A DNA stretch of 56,161 nucleotides from Winogradskyella sp. (GCF_016744625.1 NZ_JADGDZ010000014.1:1-56161); one strand, 5' to 3'; numbered from the stretch's first letter, positions 1 to 9,110 are shown. Notes: generated by a model not told the origin, from the sequence alone. Translations and numbers: made by a program.

Positions 1-20
1 TAATACGTGTACATAAGACA

Positions 21-965
21 CTATTTTTCTTTAAGCAACTTATCAAAATAATTTATAGTATAACCAAGTCCCTCTCTAAGATTAACCTTTGGAGTCCAAC
101 CACCTAATTCTTTATTTGCCAAACTTATATCTGGCTGACGTTGCATTGGATCGTCTTGTGGCAATGGCAGAAATGTTATTTTTGATTTAGAATCTGTTAA
201 GTCAATAACTTCTTTAGCTAGTTCTAACATTGTAAATTCTATTGGGTTTCCAATATTTACCGGACCAACAAACCCATCTCTGCTATTCATCATACGATGC
301 GTACCTTCAACTAAATCATCAACATACTGAAAGCTTCTCGTTTGTGTACCTTTTCCAAAAATTGTTATAGGATCTCCTTTTAAAGCTTGAACAATAAAGT
401 TTGACACTACACGACCATCTTGTGGATGCATCTTAGGTCCATAAGTATTAAAAATTCGAATAATCTTTATGTTGACTTGGTTTTGATTATGGTAATCCAT
501 AAATAATGTCTCAGCACAACGTTTGCCTTCATCATAACAAGATCGTAAACCGATTGGATTAACATTTCCCCAATAACTCTCAGTCTGAGGGTGTACAGTT
601 GGGTCACCATAAACTTCACTTGTAGAAGCCTGTAATATCTTAGCTCCAACACGTTTAGCCAAGCCTAACATGTTAATAGCTCCCATTACAGATGTTTTCA
701 CAGTTTTAATAGGGTTGTATTGATAGTGAACCGGTGAAGCTGGGCAAGCTAAATTATATATTTCATCGACCTCTACCATATAAGGATTGGTAATATCATG
801 ACGTACTAACTCAAAATAATGATGATCCATTAAGTGCTCTATATTCCGCTTTGCTCCAGTAAAGTAATTATCTAAACAAATAACTTCATTTCCTTCCTTA
901 AGTAAACGTTCGCACAAATGCGAGCCTACAAATCCGGCGCCACCTGTTATCAATATTCTTTTCAT
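21..965 (-). CDS. UDP-glucuronate decarboxylase / NAD-dependent sugar epimerase (SDR family)
   Basis: Extended short-chain dehydrogenase of 314 aa. The N-terminal Rossmann motif [10 protein letters not shown] (residues 8-17) binds NAD. The catalytic Tyr-Lys pair lies in [11 protein letters not shown], and the C-terminal half has the [10 protein letters not shown] and PVNIGNP signatures of UDP-xylose synthases (UXS). The expected reaction is oxidative decarboxylation of UDP-glucuronate to UDP-xylose for cell-surface polysaccharide. The ATG is followed directly by the NAD motif, so the start is secure. The gene is on the same strand as the metallopeptidase upstream but separated from it by about 50 bp. 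A related dehydratase or epimerase is possible, but the YDEGK signature and length favour UXS. Confidence 0.9.
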   Translation of the reverse strand: MKRILITGGAGFVGSHLCERLLKEGNEVICLDNYFTGAKRNIEHLMDHHYFELVRHDITNPYMVEVDEIYNLACPASPVHYQYNPIKTVKTSVMGAINMLGLAKRVGAKILQASTSEVYGDPTVHPQTESYWGNVNPIGLRSCYDEGKRCAETLFMDYHNQNQVNIKIIRIFNTYGPKMHPQDGRVVSNFIVQALKGDPITIFGKGTQTRSFQYVDDLVEGTHRMMNSRDGFVGPVNIGNPIEFTMLELAKEVIDLTDSKSKITFLPLPQDDPMQRQPDISLANKELGGWTPKVNLREGLGYTINYFDKLLKEK

Positions 966-1017
966 CTATTAATAAATTTTATTAATGCATAAAAATAAGA
1001 CTATTATTTAATAGTCC

Positions 1018-1884
1018 TTAGTATCCTGCAAATTTAAAATTCAACATTTGCTTCATGAGTTTGTACAACTCAGGAAACTGAGATTTAAACTCTAAAGGAG
1101 TCTCAATAAAATTCTCAAGTAGTACAGCAAAAAATTCAAAATGATTAGTATAAGCATAAGCTCTAAAATATTTAGAGGCAATTAAATCTTTCCTTACTGC
1201 TTCATTATTTTGCAAGTAATTGGTTAATCCATCAAATCCATTACTAAATATTAAACTGCTCACATCATCATTAATAAAAGCATTTAAATGAATAGCATGT
1301 CCGAATTCATGAATTCCAAGATTAAGATTATCATCCCCTATTTTATAACCATGTTTAAAATCTTCCCATGAGAATACGATAGCTTTTAATTTTGGGTTTG
1401 TTTCACCCTTATGATATGTTTCATTGATTTGAGAATAATAGACTTTTGGGTAAATAATTATTGTTTCAACTATATTAAGGTGATAATTTCTAAAACCAAA
1501 AGTTAGCATCACTGAAGTTGACGCTATTAAAGTTTTCATTTCGTCAGTCGGAACAATACCTTCTCTACCAACAAACGATTTGGTCTTAATAAACGTTGCG
1601 ACTCTATGCCGAAACACACTTTGTTCTACATTATTCAGCTTAGAATAAAACGAAAACTCATTTTTTAAAATATGAAACTGTTTTTCAGAAAGTTGATTTG
1701 AAAATAAAATAGCATTTAAGAAAAACGGAGTTTTAGACTTTATAACATACTGTCGCTCGAAAAAAATAAAAAGTCGACTTAAAATTATAACTACTAGACC
1801 AGTACATATTATGATTACAAAAACCAGTTTTAAAGTAGGATTCATTGCTGGTGCTTCAGTTTCTTGAAGGTAGATTAAGATCAT
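1018..1884 (-). CDS. M90 (MtfA-like) zinc metallopeptidase with N-terminal membrane anchor
   Basis: 288 aa with one hydrophobic segment (about residues 17-37) and then a soluble domain carrying the zinc-protease motif HEFGHAIHL (HEFGH at 192-196). Length and motif fit the M90/MtfA family; E. coli MtfA is a peptidase linked to Mlc and glucose-transport control. The substrate here is unknown. A second ATG at 1845 (MNPTLKL) would keep the membrane segment. A -7-like TATATTTA lies on the minus strand at 1888-1895, so close to the first ATG that, if real, it would favour the 1845 start. The gene is the first one downstream of the eCIS ATPase (94 bp gap, same strand). Cargo of the injection system is possible but unsupported, since the protein has a membrane anchor. 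Confidence 0.8.
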   Translation of the reverse strand: MILIYLQETEAPAMNPTLKLVFVIIICTGLVVIILSRLFIFFERQYVIKSKTPFFLNAILFSNQLSEKQFHILKNEFSFYSKLNNVEQSVFRHRVATFIKTKSFVGREGIVPTDEMKTLIASTSVMLTFGFRNYHLNIVETIIIYPKVYYSQINETYHKGETNPKLKAIVFSWEDFKHGYKIGDDNLNLGIHEFGHAIHLNAFINDDVSSLIFSNGFDGLTNYLQNNEAVRKDLIASKYFRAYAYTNHFEFFAVLLENFIETPLEFKSQFPELYKLMKQMLNFKFAGY

Positions 1885-1978
1885 GGCTAAATATAGAAAA
1901 GAAATTGAAAATCTGGTTCAAAAAAACTAGATTCAATTTTACGTTTTTTAGTTACTCAAGTATTTTAACCTCTCAAGT

Positions 1979-3319
1979 CTAATGTTTTGTTACTTTTTTT
2001 AATTCCCTTCTAATACCACTAATCAACTCCTCTTTTCTCACTATGTTGTCATTACGTTTTACAGCTGATAAAGCACAATATCGCAATACATTAATAATTG
2101 TCTCACCAGTTAGCTCATAATCGCTAGCTATTTTCTTAAGATCAACATCTTCCTCCAGATTACAAACTCCAGAAAAAGCATTGTTCCATAATTGATAGCG
2201 CTCATTTGAACTTGGCATTCTAAAATGTATCATAGATTGAAAACGTCTCGTAAAAGCTTCATCTATATTTGCTTTAAAGTTAGAAGCGAGTATTACAACA
2301 CCTGAAAAACCCTCTATCCGCTGCAACAGATATGACGTTTGTTGATTAGCGTATCTGTCATTTGATGAATTTACAGCTGTTCGTTTTCCAAATAACGCAT
2401 CGGCTTCATCAAAAAACAAGATCCAGCCTTTATGTTCTGCTATATCAAATACTTTAGCAAGATTTTTTTCTGTTTCCCTTATATATTTCGATACAATCAT
2501 AGACAAATCTACTCTATAAACATCTCGGTTAGACACTTTACCTAAAAGTGTAGCTGTTAACATTTTACCGGTTCCTGGTGATCCATAAAAAAGTGCACGA
2601 TATCCTGGCTTAATCATTTTACTCAAACCCCATTCTCCCATAAGAGTTTCATTATACGACAACCATAAGTTAATTTCTTCAATACCACGCATTGTAACTT
2701 CATTAAGAACTAGATCTTCCCAACTTAACTTGGTCGTTATTTTTTCTGCAGGAAAGTCCATTGTATACTCTATTTTTATTTCTTCACCTGTTAAAAAATA
2801 ATGCAACCACGAAGAACTTATACTTAACATACCATTTAGATATGGAATATGAGATTCAGTATCAGATAACTGAAGTACTTGTTTTTTAATTAGCAATCCA
2901 TATTTACCAATAACATTTTGTAATGCTTCTCTATATTCAGGATTGTTTGCGGTAATCAAAAATGCTAAAGTTTGTCCTGTTGGTAAAAACCCACTATGAT
3001 TTTTATCGATAACACCTCCGAACTCTGTAAAACCTCTATCATATAATTGATTTTTTCCGAAGAATGCATCTAAAGCTTGAGGCATTAAATGAGGAGCTAT
3101 AGCAAGTGCCAATGCTAAACGGTCAAATTCATTCAGGTTCCACTCTTTAACAGACTTAGCATATGCATTTTCTACATCTGTTAAATCTGGCATTGGAATA
3201 TCCTGCCAATGCCTGTCGCTTCCTTCGTGTAAAAGATAACTACTAATGACTTGATTTATGACTTCATTAAGCCAACTAATTTCATCTGTTAATGTCGTTA
3301 TTGCATATTTAGTTTTCAT
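1979..3319 (-). CDS. eCIS-associated AAA ATPase with altered Walker A
   Basis: 446 aa: an alpha-helical N-terminal region (1-200) and a C-terminal AAA domain. Walker A reads GSPGTGKM at 246-253; Walker B is ILFFDEADALFGKR (D304, E305); an arginine-finger-like FTRRF follows near 357-360. AAA proteins like this one accompany most extracellular contractile injection systems and are thought to help assembly. Two oddities stand out. The Walker A Thr/Ser that coordinates Mg2+ is Met253 (codon ATG, one transition from ACG). The normally invariant Gly of the KYIGETEKN motif is Arg (SKYIRETEKN). Both could impair ATP hydrolysis. It is the last gene of the eCIS operon, 45 bp after the tape-measure gene. 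Confidence 0.88.
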   Translation of the reverse strand: MKTKYAITTLTDEISWLNEVINQVISSYLLHEGSDRHWQDIPMPDLTDVENAYAKSVKEWNLNEFDRLALALAIAPHLMPQALDAFFGKNQLYDRGFTEFGGVIDKNHSGFLPTGQTLAFLITANNPEYREALQNVIGKYGLLIKKQVLQLSDTESHIPYLNGMLSISSSWLHYFLTGEEIKIEYTMDFPAEKITTKLSWEDLVLNEVTMRGIEEINLWLSYNETLMGEWGLSKMIKPGYRALFYGSPGTGKMLTATLLGKVSNRDVYRVDLSMIVSKYIRETEKNLAKVFDIAEHKGWILFFDEADALFGKRTAVNSSNDRYANQQTSYLLQRIEGFSGVVILASNFKANIDEAFTRRFQSMIHFRMPSSNERYQLWNNAFSGVCNLEEDVDLKKIASDYELTGETIINVLRYCALSAVKRNDNIVRKEELISGIRRELKKVTKH

Positions 3320-3364
3320 AGTTTGTTATTTGACAATCCTTTGCTTCATTAAGTGGCTAATATT

Positions 3365-4189
3365 TTAATAAGGCCAATTAACATGTATTGGCTTTTTCAT
3401 CCAAGGAAATTTTATTATCGAAAATGCCCAAGGACACTGATTAATTAACATATCATAAGACTTTTTCTCAACTGTTAGTCTCCATTTATCATCCTCTTCT
3501 ACTAATATACCATCTCTAATAAGCCAATTTCCTCTAAAGCCATCTATGGAACTACTACCCAGAGAAGACCAGTGAGTAATTATCGCCTGAAGCATTTCTG
3601 AAACAAGTTTTTCTTCTGACTCTAACATATCTATTCCATCTAGAACAGGATCCTTTGGATCTAAACCACAAAGTATTTTATTTAAGGATAGTTGTGTCTC
3701 GTCTGACTGACTATTTTTAGTTGCTACATATTGCAAATAACGTGTTGCCAATTGCTGATTTATAGTATTTGTAAATTGATTTTCATTTGTTAATTGTAAC
3801 TGTTCAAAAAGAGCTTGAAAGTAGGGACTAATTAATACGAGTCCTGCATTATTAATGAATAAACTATCGGTCACCATTGCATCCATAGGTTTTGTTTTTT
3901 GACTATTCGTAGCTATTGAACGTAATATCTGCTTTGTCAATTCATCCTTGACTTTAATTGTTAAATCATTGTCTATCGATTCCATTGAAATAGAACCGAT
4001 ATCAATCTCAATTTTTTCTATATACCATGTCTCTCCTCCAGTATCTATTGTATCTAAAACCTCGCTCAATATTTGCGGCAAGTTTAATTGAGACCAAATA
4101 CTGATACCTTCTTGAAATTTGGAAACCAAAGATTTCTCATTACAACTGGTATCCCATACGACTTTATAGACACAATGTTTCTCTTCCAT
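3365..4189 (-). CDS. Contractile injection system tape-measure protein, very short form
   Basis: 274 aa. The N-terminal part (about 1-95; motifs QLNLPQILSEVLD and WYIEKIEIDIGSIS) and the C-terminal part (about 108-274; FINNAGLVLISPYFQALF, LNKILCGLDPKDPV, CPWAFSIIKFPWMKKPIHVNW) match the two conserved ends of the eCIS tape-measure (CIS_TMP, Afp14-like) family as I know it. Family members usually carry hundreds of residues between these ends; here only a linker of about a dozen remains. Tape measures set tube length, so this protein would specify an extremely short tube or play only an end-capping or chaperone-like role. It lies between the PAAR gene (50 bp) and the ATPase gene (45 bp), where complete loci would also hold baseplate genes. 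Confidence 0.82.
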   Translation of the reverse strand: MEEKHCVYKVVWDTSCNEKSLVSKFQEGISIWSQLNLPQILSEVLDTIDTGGETWYIEKIEIDIGSISMESIDNDLTIKVKDELTKQILRSIATNSQKTKPMDAMVTDSLFINNAGLVLISPYFQALFEQLQLTNENQFTNTINQQLATRYLQYVATKNSQSDETQLSLNKILCGLDPKDPVLDGIDMLESEEKLVSEMLQAIITHWSSLGSSSIDGFRGNWLIRDGILVEEDDKWRLTVEKKSYDMLINQCPWAFSIIKFPWMKKPIHVNWPY

Positions 4190-4239
4190 AAATACTACTT
4201 AATCAAACGACTTAAAAATATATTCTAGGTTTTAAATTT

Positions 4240-4539
4240 TCATCCACCGATTAATACTGTAGGCGAACCCAAAACTATTTCACCACCATGAGCTGTTTGG
4301 TCTCCCATTCTGGCAGCTGGTTTACCACCAATCATTACAGTAGTCGAACCCATCACAATAGTATCTGGTGGACCAACACAAACAAGTTGATCTCCCACTG
4401 TCGCTGCAGGTAATTTATCTATCAATACGGTTGGTTCACCTGGTCCTATAATTGGTCCTCCTAAATGGGGAATAGGAACAACTGCTGGAGTCTCCATTGG
4501 GCATTCGTGAAAATCGGTTAATCTTGCTGCTGCTGGCAT
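4240..4539 (-). CDS. PAAR-repeat spike-tip protein
   Basis: 99 aa, Gly/Pro-rich, made of PAAR repeats: MPAAARLTDFHECP at the start, then GEPTVLIDKLPAATVGD, GSTTVMIGGKPAARMGD and GSPTVLIGG. PAAR proteins form the sharp cone on the VgrG-type spike and bind zinc through His/Cys residues; His11, Cys13 and the His of the TAHGGE segment are candidates. Length is usual for stand-alone PAAR proteins and no toxin domain is fused. The gene starts 6 bp after the spike stop codon, so the two are surely co-transcribed and probably co-assembled. Confidence 0.92.
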   Translation of the reverse strand: MPAAARLTDFHECPMETPAVVPIPHLGGPIIGPGEPTVLIDKLPAATVGDQLVCVGPPDTIVMGSTTVMIGGKPAARMGDQTAHGGEIVLGSPTVLIGG

Positions 4540-4545
4540 ACGTCT

Positions 4546-6333
4546 TTAGTTTATCATTACCATTGCTCCTTTGAGCGTTAATTCCCCACCTCCTTGAACA
4601 CTAGCGGAAGCACTTCCTTCTGCTGAAAATTGCACATCTGCAGATTGTTTAATATTCATTCCATTAATGTTCACATCACCTGCACTAGATTCAATAGCAA
4701 CACCTTGATTACCTTTTATAGTTACACTCTGATCTGCTTCAATAGTAATATCTTTTGAACTCTTCATAACAATACCAGTATCTGACATAACGATACTATT
4801 ACTGTTTTCATCTTTAATAGTTATGCGTTTCTCTTTATCATTAAATACAGCTGTATTTTTCCCTGGTGTTACTATTGTAAAAATCTTATTTTCATCATCG
4901 AAAGTGATTTGAATTCCAGATTTTGACACAATGGCTTTAGTCGTATTGTTTTCATTAGGATCTAGTCCTTCAAAAGGCTTCAATTTTGAATTGCTATAAA
5001 GACTTCCTAAAATTATAGGAAATCTTGGGTCTTCATTTAAAAATCCAACAATTACCTCATCACCAACTTCTGGCAAGAAAAAGGCGCCTGCATTATTAGA
5101 TGCATAAAAACTACCATGCCTTGCCCACAATCCCTCTCCTGTTGTATCAAACAATGGAATATCTACTAAAATACGATATTGACTATCTGGATCTTCATAG
5201 CTCTTTTTTACAGTAGCTGTAAATAATCCGTTAACGCCAGGTAAAAGACCTGACGCAGGTGGCGCGATAACATCTGATGTTTCTGTAAACCATTTTGAAG
5301 ACAACCCGAATTCTATTAGAGTAAGCCAATTACCAGCAGACATCGTATGCGTTACACCAGAAACAAAATGATTACCATTAAAGCGCTTTCCTAATCCATT
5401 TAAGGTTATAAATTGTCCTGGATAAACTTTACCAGTGCCTTGGCATGTAACTTCACCACAAAATTTTGAAAGTTCACTTTTTAGGATTTGTGCTTTGCTC
5501 CAACCTCTAAGGTTTTCTTCATTAAGTGATGCAGCGGTTTGCAATGTATAATCCTTAAGATCAACAACTCCAGAAAGTTTTTTTGAAGATAGATTACCTG
5601 CTCCTGTGTACTCGGTTGTGGCAGAACCAGATACTATATTCTGTGATTTATAATCCCATGAGTTTGCATTTACGTTAGCTAACTGATTAGTAGAATTTAG
5701 ATTTCCATTAAACTGAATAACATCTTCTCCGTAAGTTAGACTTAACACAGAAGTCTTATCGTCTAAAGGATTTATAATAGCTATTTTGCCATTATTATTT
5801 GTAATTAATAATCCATTAGCTTCAGAACGCGACAAAATAAAGTCCCAATCAGTGGCATAATATTGCACCATTTGCGGCCATATATCTGTTGTTGCTTTAA
5901 CACTTTTGTTTATTTTAGAATAACTACCTAGAATAGAATTGATAATCTCACTATCTTTTTTTTGAGAGAAGGTTGAACTTTTTCTACCAATAGTTGTTTT
6001 AATGGCCTCATCTCTACAAAGAATTTCTAGCATAGAGCCTTCACCTGGGTTTATACTTATGTTTTGACTGATGATAATACCTTTAAAAACTTCTTTATTA
6101 TTTGAGTCATAACCTGCGTCTATCGAAATTTCGTTTCCAGGGACAAAAGTATCTGATGAACTTACTTCAAAGTCACTTTTACTCGCGTCACCATCCAATA
6201 TCTCTATACAAGCTGAAGAAATTCTATTAGTAGCAAAAGTCACTTCAAAAGACTTTATTTGAGTAGTGTCAGAAATAGCTTTTCCATTTACCTTAACTGT
6301 GAATGTCGTTAATGAACTAAGAGGTGTTTTCAT
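4546..6333 (-). CDS. VgrG-like spike/hub protein of the injection system (Afp8 type)
   Basis: 595 aa. Residues 1-350 resemble the gp27-like hub of phage late-control D/VgrG proteins (VQYYATDWDFILSRSEANG is a typical signature). An OB-fold gp5-like section follows near 360-460 (VDIPLFDTTGEGLWARHGSFYASNNAGAFFLPEVGDEVIVGF split over that stretch). The C-terminus from about 490 is a repetitive beta-helix rich in I-T-I-K type repeats, ending in VQGGGELTLKGAMVMIN. It should form the trimeric central spike that carries the PAAR tip. Immediately upstream on the transcript is the DUF5908 gene (60 bp gap). In complete eCIS loci a LysM-type hub adaptor gene usually lies here; none fits in the gap. Confidence 0.92.
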   Translation of the reverse strand: MKTPLSSLTTFTVKVNGKAISDTTQIKSFEVTFATNRISSACIEILDGDASKSDFEVSSSDTFVPGNEISIDAGYDSNNKEVFKGIIISQNISINPGEGSMLEILCRDEAIKTTIGRKSSTFSQKKDSEIINSILGSYSKINKSVKATTDIWPQMVQYYATDWDFILSRSEANGLLITNNNGKIAIINPLDDKTSVLSLTYGEDVIQFNGNLNSTNQLANVNANSWDYKSQNIVSGSATTEYTGAGNLSSKKLSGVVDLKDYTLQTAASLNEENLRGWSKAQILKSELSKFCGEVTCQGTGKVYPGQFITLNGLGKRFNGNHFVSGVTHTMSAGNWLTLIEFGLSSKWFTETSDVIAPPASGLLPGVNGLFTATVKKSYEDPDSQYRILVDIPLFDTTGEGLWARHGSFYASNNAGAFFLPEVGDEVIVGFLNEDPRFPIILGSLYSNSKLKPFEGLDPNENNTTKAIVSKSGIQITFDDENKIFTIVTPGKNTAVFNDKEKRITIKDENSNSIVMSDTGIVMKSSKDITIEADQSVTIKGNQGVAIESSAGDVNINGMNIKQSADVQFSAEGSASASVQGGGELTLKGAMVMIN

Positions 6334-6393
6334 ATATGTTAATGTATTATAATTGATTTATTTGAATAAAGACATGCATATTAATCTTTAATA

Positions 6394-6561
6394 TTACCTT
6401 CTATATTTCTTTTGAATTTCTTTCTTAATTATTTTTCGACATTCCTCCATAATTTGATTTCTCATTTGATTTAAGTCTTCATGATTAACTATTTTTGAAT
6501 CCTCATTATTTTGACTTTCTAATTCTGTTTTAATAACTACTTCTCTAATTTCTACTGGCAT
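6394..6561 (-). CDS. Small DUF5908-family protein of the eCIS locus
   Basis: A 55-aa frame runs from ATG at 6561 to TAA at 6394: it opens MPVEIREVVIKTELES and ends in a Lys/Arg-rich helix (RKIIKKEIQKKYRR). The MPxEIREL(V)IK opening is the hallmark of the DUF5908 family, which sits beside tube genes in Bacteroidota eCIS loci. The gap from the preceding tube stop is only 1 bp, so translation is probably coupled. Its function is unknown; the conserved position suggests a small adaptor or tube-hub accessory. It is easily missed because of its size. Confidence 0.82.
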   Translation of the reverse strand: MPVEIREVVIKTELESQNNEDSKIVNHEDLNQMRNQIMEECRKIIKKEIQKKYRR

Positions 6562-6562
6562 A

Positions 6563-7009
6563 TTATACTATTTTAAAATAATCATAAGTTAATTCTAATG
6601 TTTCAATGAGAATTTCATTATCTGCTGTGTTTAAAGGTGAAATCTCCCATTTTACTGGCCAAGTATTTACAAAACTCCAATTCTTTACAGCAAGTCCATC
6701 TTCATTGAGTAAACTCAATAAAACCGTTTGTGTAACTATAGCTGTAGACAGATCCCCTGTCAAAGTAGATTCACACCATACTGAAAGCGGAGAATCGAAA
6801 GATGTAATCCCTCTTTTAAGTACAAGGTTTTGATATTTTGCACCAGAAGGAACACGGTGTTTAAACCGATTTTCTCCACCTTCTGCAATTTCTTCCATTT
6901 CCATTTCTAAAGAGAGGCCAGATACTTCTTTAAATGAAGTATCTATGTGCCCTGATACTAATGGGAAAGACAATCTAAAATGAAAACCTACAAAAGGATA
7001 ATTACTCAT
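6563..7009 (-). CDS. Contractile injection system tube protein (gp19-like), paralogue 2
   Basis: 148 aa, T4 gp19-like tail-tube fold. It opens MSNYPFVGFHFRLSFP, with the family motifs EVSGLSLEMEMEEIAEGG, LKRGITSFDSPLSVW and a final IETLELTYDYFKIV. It shares the general plan of the preceding tube protein (SGL, xGGEN/YRHGD, LxxG, WPxK, ETLEL motifs) but is divergent. In systems with two tube proteins, the second is usually the one adjoining the hub (Afp5-like) while the first builds the main tube; which is which here is inference. It starts 3 bp after the upstream tube gene. Confidence 0.9.
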   Translation of the reverse strand: MSNYPFVGFHFRLSFPLVSGHIDTSFKEVSGLSLEMEMEEIAEGGENRFKHRVPSGAKYQNLVLKRGITSFDSPLSVWCESTLTGDLSTAIVTQTVLLSLLNEDGLAVKNWSFVNTWPVKWEISPLNTADNEILIETLELTYDYFKIV

Positions 7010-7012
7010 ATT

Positions 7013-7468
7013 TTAACCATTAGCTATTGTTAATCCTTCATGTACTAATTCTAGTGTTTCTACCGCGACTTCGTTTCCATCACTCTTCATATCTGTTCCA
7101 GTAATTTTAGTTGGCCATGCATTTGTTAATGTCCATGTCATTGTTGGAGCTCCAGTTTCGTCTAACAATTTAATAACAACTGTTTCTCTTTTAATAGTAT
7201 TCATTTTTATTGCATCATACCATTTCCAGAAATTATTGTCGTTGACAAAGATTCCTTTTCTCAAGGTTACATTACCGAATTTTGCAATACCAGGCATTTT
7301 TATTGTACTAAATGTTTTGCTATCTCCATGTCTATATTCTATTACTTCTGTTTCAGTATCTAAACCCGATACTTCTTGAAAAGAAACTGTATTATCTTGC
7401 GACCCTATGCTTACCGAAAAATAGAATTTTGGTAAGGGCCATACTGCATCTTGCGCTTCTCCTGCCAT
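7013..7468 (-). CDS. Contractile injection system main tube protein (gp19-like), paralogue 1
   Basis: 151 aa, gp19/Hcp-like tube subunit. Recognised by FQEVSGLDTETEVIEYRHGD, the MPGIAKFGNVTLRKGIF segment, NAWPTKITGTDMKSDGNEV and the terminal VETLELVHEGLTIANG, all typical of Afp1-like tubes. Rings of six would stack to form the inner tube. It follows the sheath gene by 30 bp, which is the usual sheath-tube order. Length is normal for the family and no signal peptide is present, as expected for a machine assembled in the cytoplasm. Confidence 0.92.
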   Translation of the reverse strand: MAGEAQDAVWPLPKFYFSVSIGSQDNTVSFQEVSGLDTETEVIEYRHGDSKTFSTIKMPGIAKFGNVTLRKGIFVNDNNFWKWYDAIKMNTIKRETVVIKLLDETGAPTMTWTLTNAWPTKITGTDMKSDGNEVAVETLELVHEGLTIANG

Positions 7469-7498
7469 AATTTTTATATTTTAGATTTCATTTTTTTA

Positions 7499-9091
7499 TT
7501 ATGCTTTTTGCATTTCTTGTTGAAAGTTGATTTCAATAAATTCTGCAGGATGAGATACTGCTACTTTTACTGAAACATTCATTTTACCCTCATGAATATC
7601 CTCTGGTGTCATTGTACTTCCTAAACCCACTGAAACAGAAAATGCATCAGTAGGTTTGGGTCCAACTAATCCTCCTTGATTCCATAAACCAACAAGAAAA
7701 TTACTAATCATGCTCTTTACTGAAACCCAAGTGCTAGAATCATTCGGAGCGAAAACATATGCTCTTGCAGCTTCTTTTATAGATTGCTCAATATAAATTA
7801 ATGTCCTTCTTACATTTATATATCTCCAATCATTAGAATTTCCATCAAGTGTTCTGGCTCCCCAAACTAAGACACCTCTACCTGTAAAAGATCTTATAGC
7901 GCATATTGATTTACCGTCTAATGGCACATTTAAATCTTCTTGAGCTCTCGTATCGATTTTAATTGATGGAGAAATAACACCTTGAATACCTACATTAGCA
8001 GGTGCGACCCATACACCTTCGTTGTTATCTACACTATTATAAATACCTGCCATTGCAGAACTAGGAGGTATTAAATTAATTTTTTCTAATAAATGATCTA
8101 ACATTATTTTATACGATTTACTTAAATTTTTAAGTACTGAATCTGCATTATCTTTAATTGATTCTTCTACTGTATTATTTACATTGAATAAAGCTTCAAT
8201 ATTCGGTTTTATGGGATTATCTGAAAGGGAATCATCATTAGAATTAATAACTTCAGGAAACTCTTTATTGAGCATCGTTATAACGGTATCATAACTTTTT
8301 TCTGAAATATTTAAATATGACACATCAGACAGTTGATTTACTGAGGTATTTAACCAAGGGTAATATGCCACAGCATAACTATTAAACTTAGCTAATTTAG
8401 GTTCTACATTATTTCTAAACCCTTCAACACTCGTTTCACCAACAATAGGCTCATTATAACCACCAGGAATGTCTAATATAGCAACTCTATTCGCTAATTT
8501 GCCACAATGATTAATCATTTCACTTTGTAACTTATAGCTTAATGCATATTTAGTTTTTAAGTCTGTCCCTAGGGTATTAATTAATTCTACAGCATCAGGA
8601 ATTACTATAATAGTTGGTTCCGCCTCCTTTTCTAGAACCGTTAGAGCATTTTCAAAAGGCGTGGTAGAATTTAAACTCTGTAATGTGTAATCATAGCTAC
8701 CAGTAGAAACTATATAACACGATCCACCTCCGTTTTCATAGAAAAAACGAATAGCACTAAATAAGCGATAATTTACCGTAGCATTTGTAATAGCAAAATC
8801 TATTCCATTCGCTGAGAAATCTTTATCTGGCTTTACAGCGTTCTCAGGTACATCTGATATATTTATAACCTCAAACTGAACCTGTGGTGGATGGCTTCCA
8901 AATATTGATCTGAACTCAGCAAAAGAGTCTACTCTCACTGGTTGATTTACTAGGTTTTTACCATTATAACTGATATTATCTGTATATCCTATAAATGCTG
9001 GAATAGCAGTTGGAACCGGAACAATGGCATTTCCAAAAGCATCTAATTCTTGAATATATACTCCTGGTGTTTTCATTGTAGTTACTGACAT
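7499..9091 (-). CDS. Contractile sheath protein
   Basis: 530 aa. The N-terminus MKTPGVYIQELDAFGNAIV and the following TAIPAFIGYTDN are the classic start of phage/eCIS sheath proteins. The conserved C-terminal domain includes RRTLIYIEQSIKEAARAYVF, the LVGLWNQGGLVGPKPTDAF stretch and HPAEFIEINFQQEMQKA, the part that binds the tube and interlocks subunits. Residues between about 90 and 330 form a variable surface domain. Only one sheath gene is present, whereas many eCIS loci carry two or three. The gene is 19 bp from the upstream 336-aa gene. A second Met at residue 6 is an alternative start. Confidence 0.93.
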   Translation of the reverse strand: MSVTTMKTPGVYIQELDAFGNAIVPVPTAIPAFIGYTDNISYNGKNLVNQPVRVDSFAEFRSIFGSHPPQVQFEVINISDVPENAVKPDKDFSANGIDFAITNATVNYRLFSAIRFFYENGGGSCYIVSTGSYDYTLQSLNSTTPFENALTVLEKEAEPTIIVIPDAVELINTLGTDLKTKYALSYKLQSEMINHCGKLANRVAILDIPGGYNEPIVGETSVEGFRNNVEPKLAKFNSYAVAYYPWLNTSVNQLSDVSYLNISEKSYDTVITMLNKEFPEVINSNDDSLSDNPIKPNIEALFNVNNTVEESIKDNADSVLKNLSKSYKIMLDHLLEKINLIPPSSAMAGIYNSVDNNEGVWVAPANVGIQGVISPSIKIDTRAQEDLNVPLDGKSICAIRSFTGRGVLVWGARTLDGNSNDWRYINVRRTLIYIEQSIKEAARAYVFAPNDSSTWVSVKSMISNFLVGLWNQGGLVGPKPTDAFSVSVGLGSTMTPEDIHEGKMNVSVKVAVSHPAEFIEINFQQEMQKA

Positions 9092-9110
9092 TCTTTTTAT
9101 TCTTTAAAAA

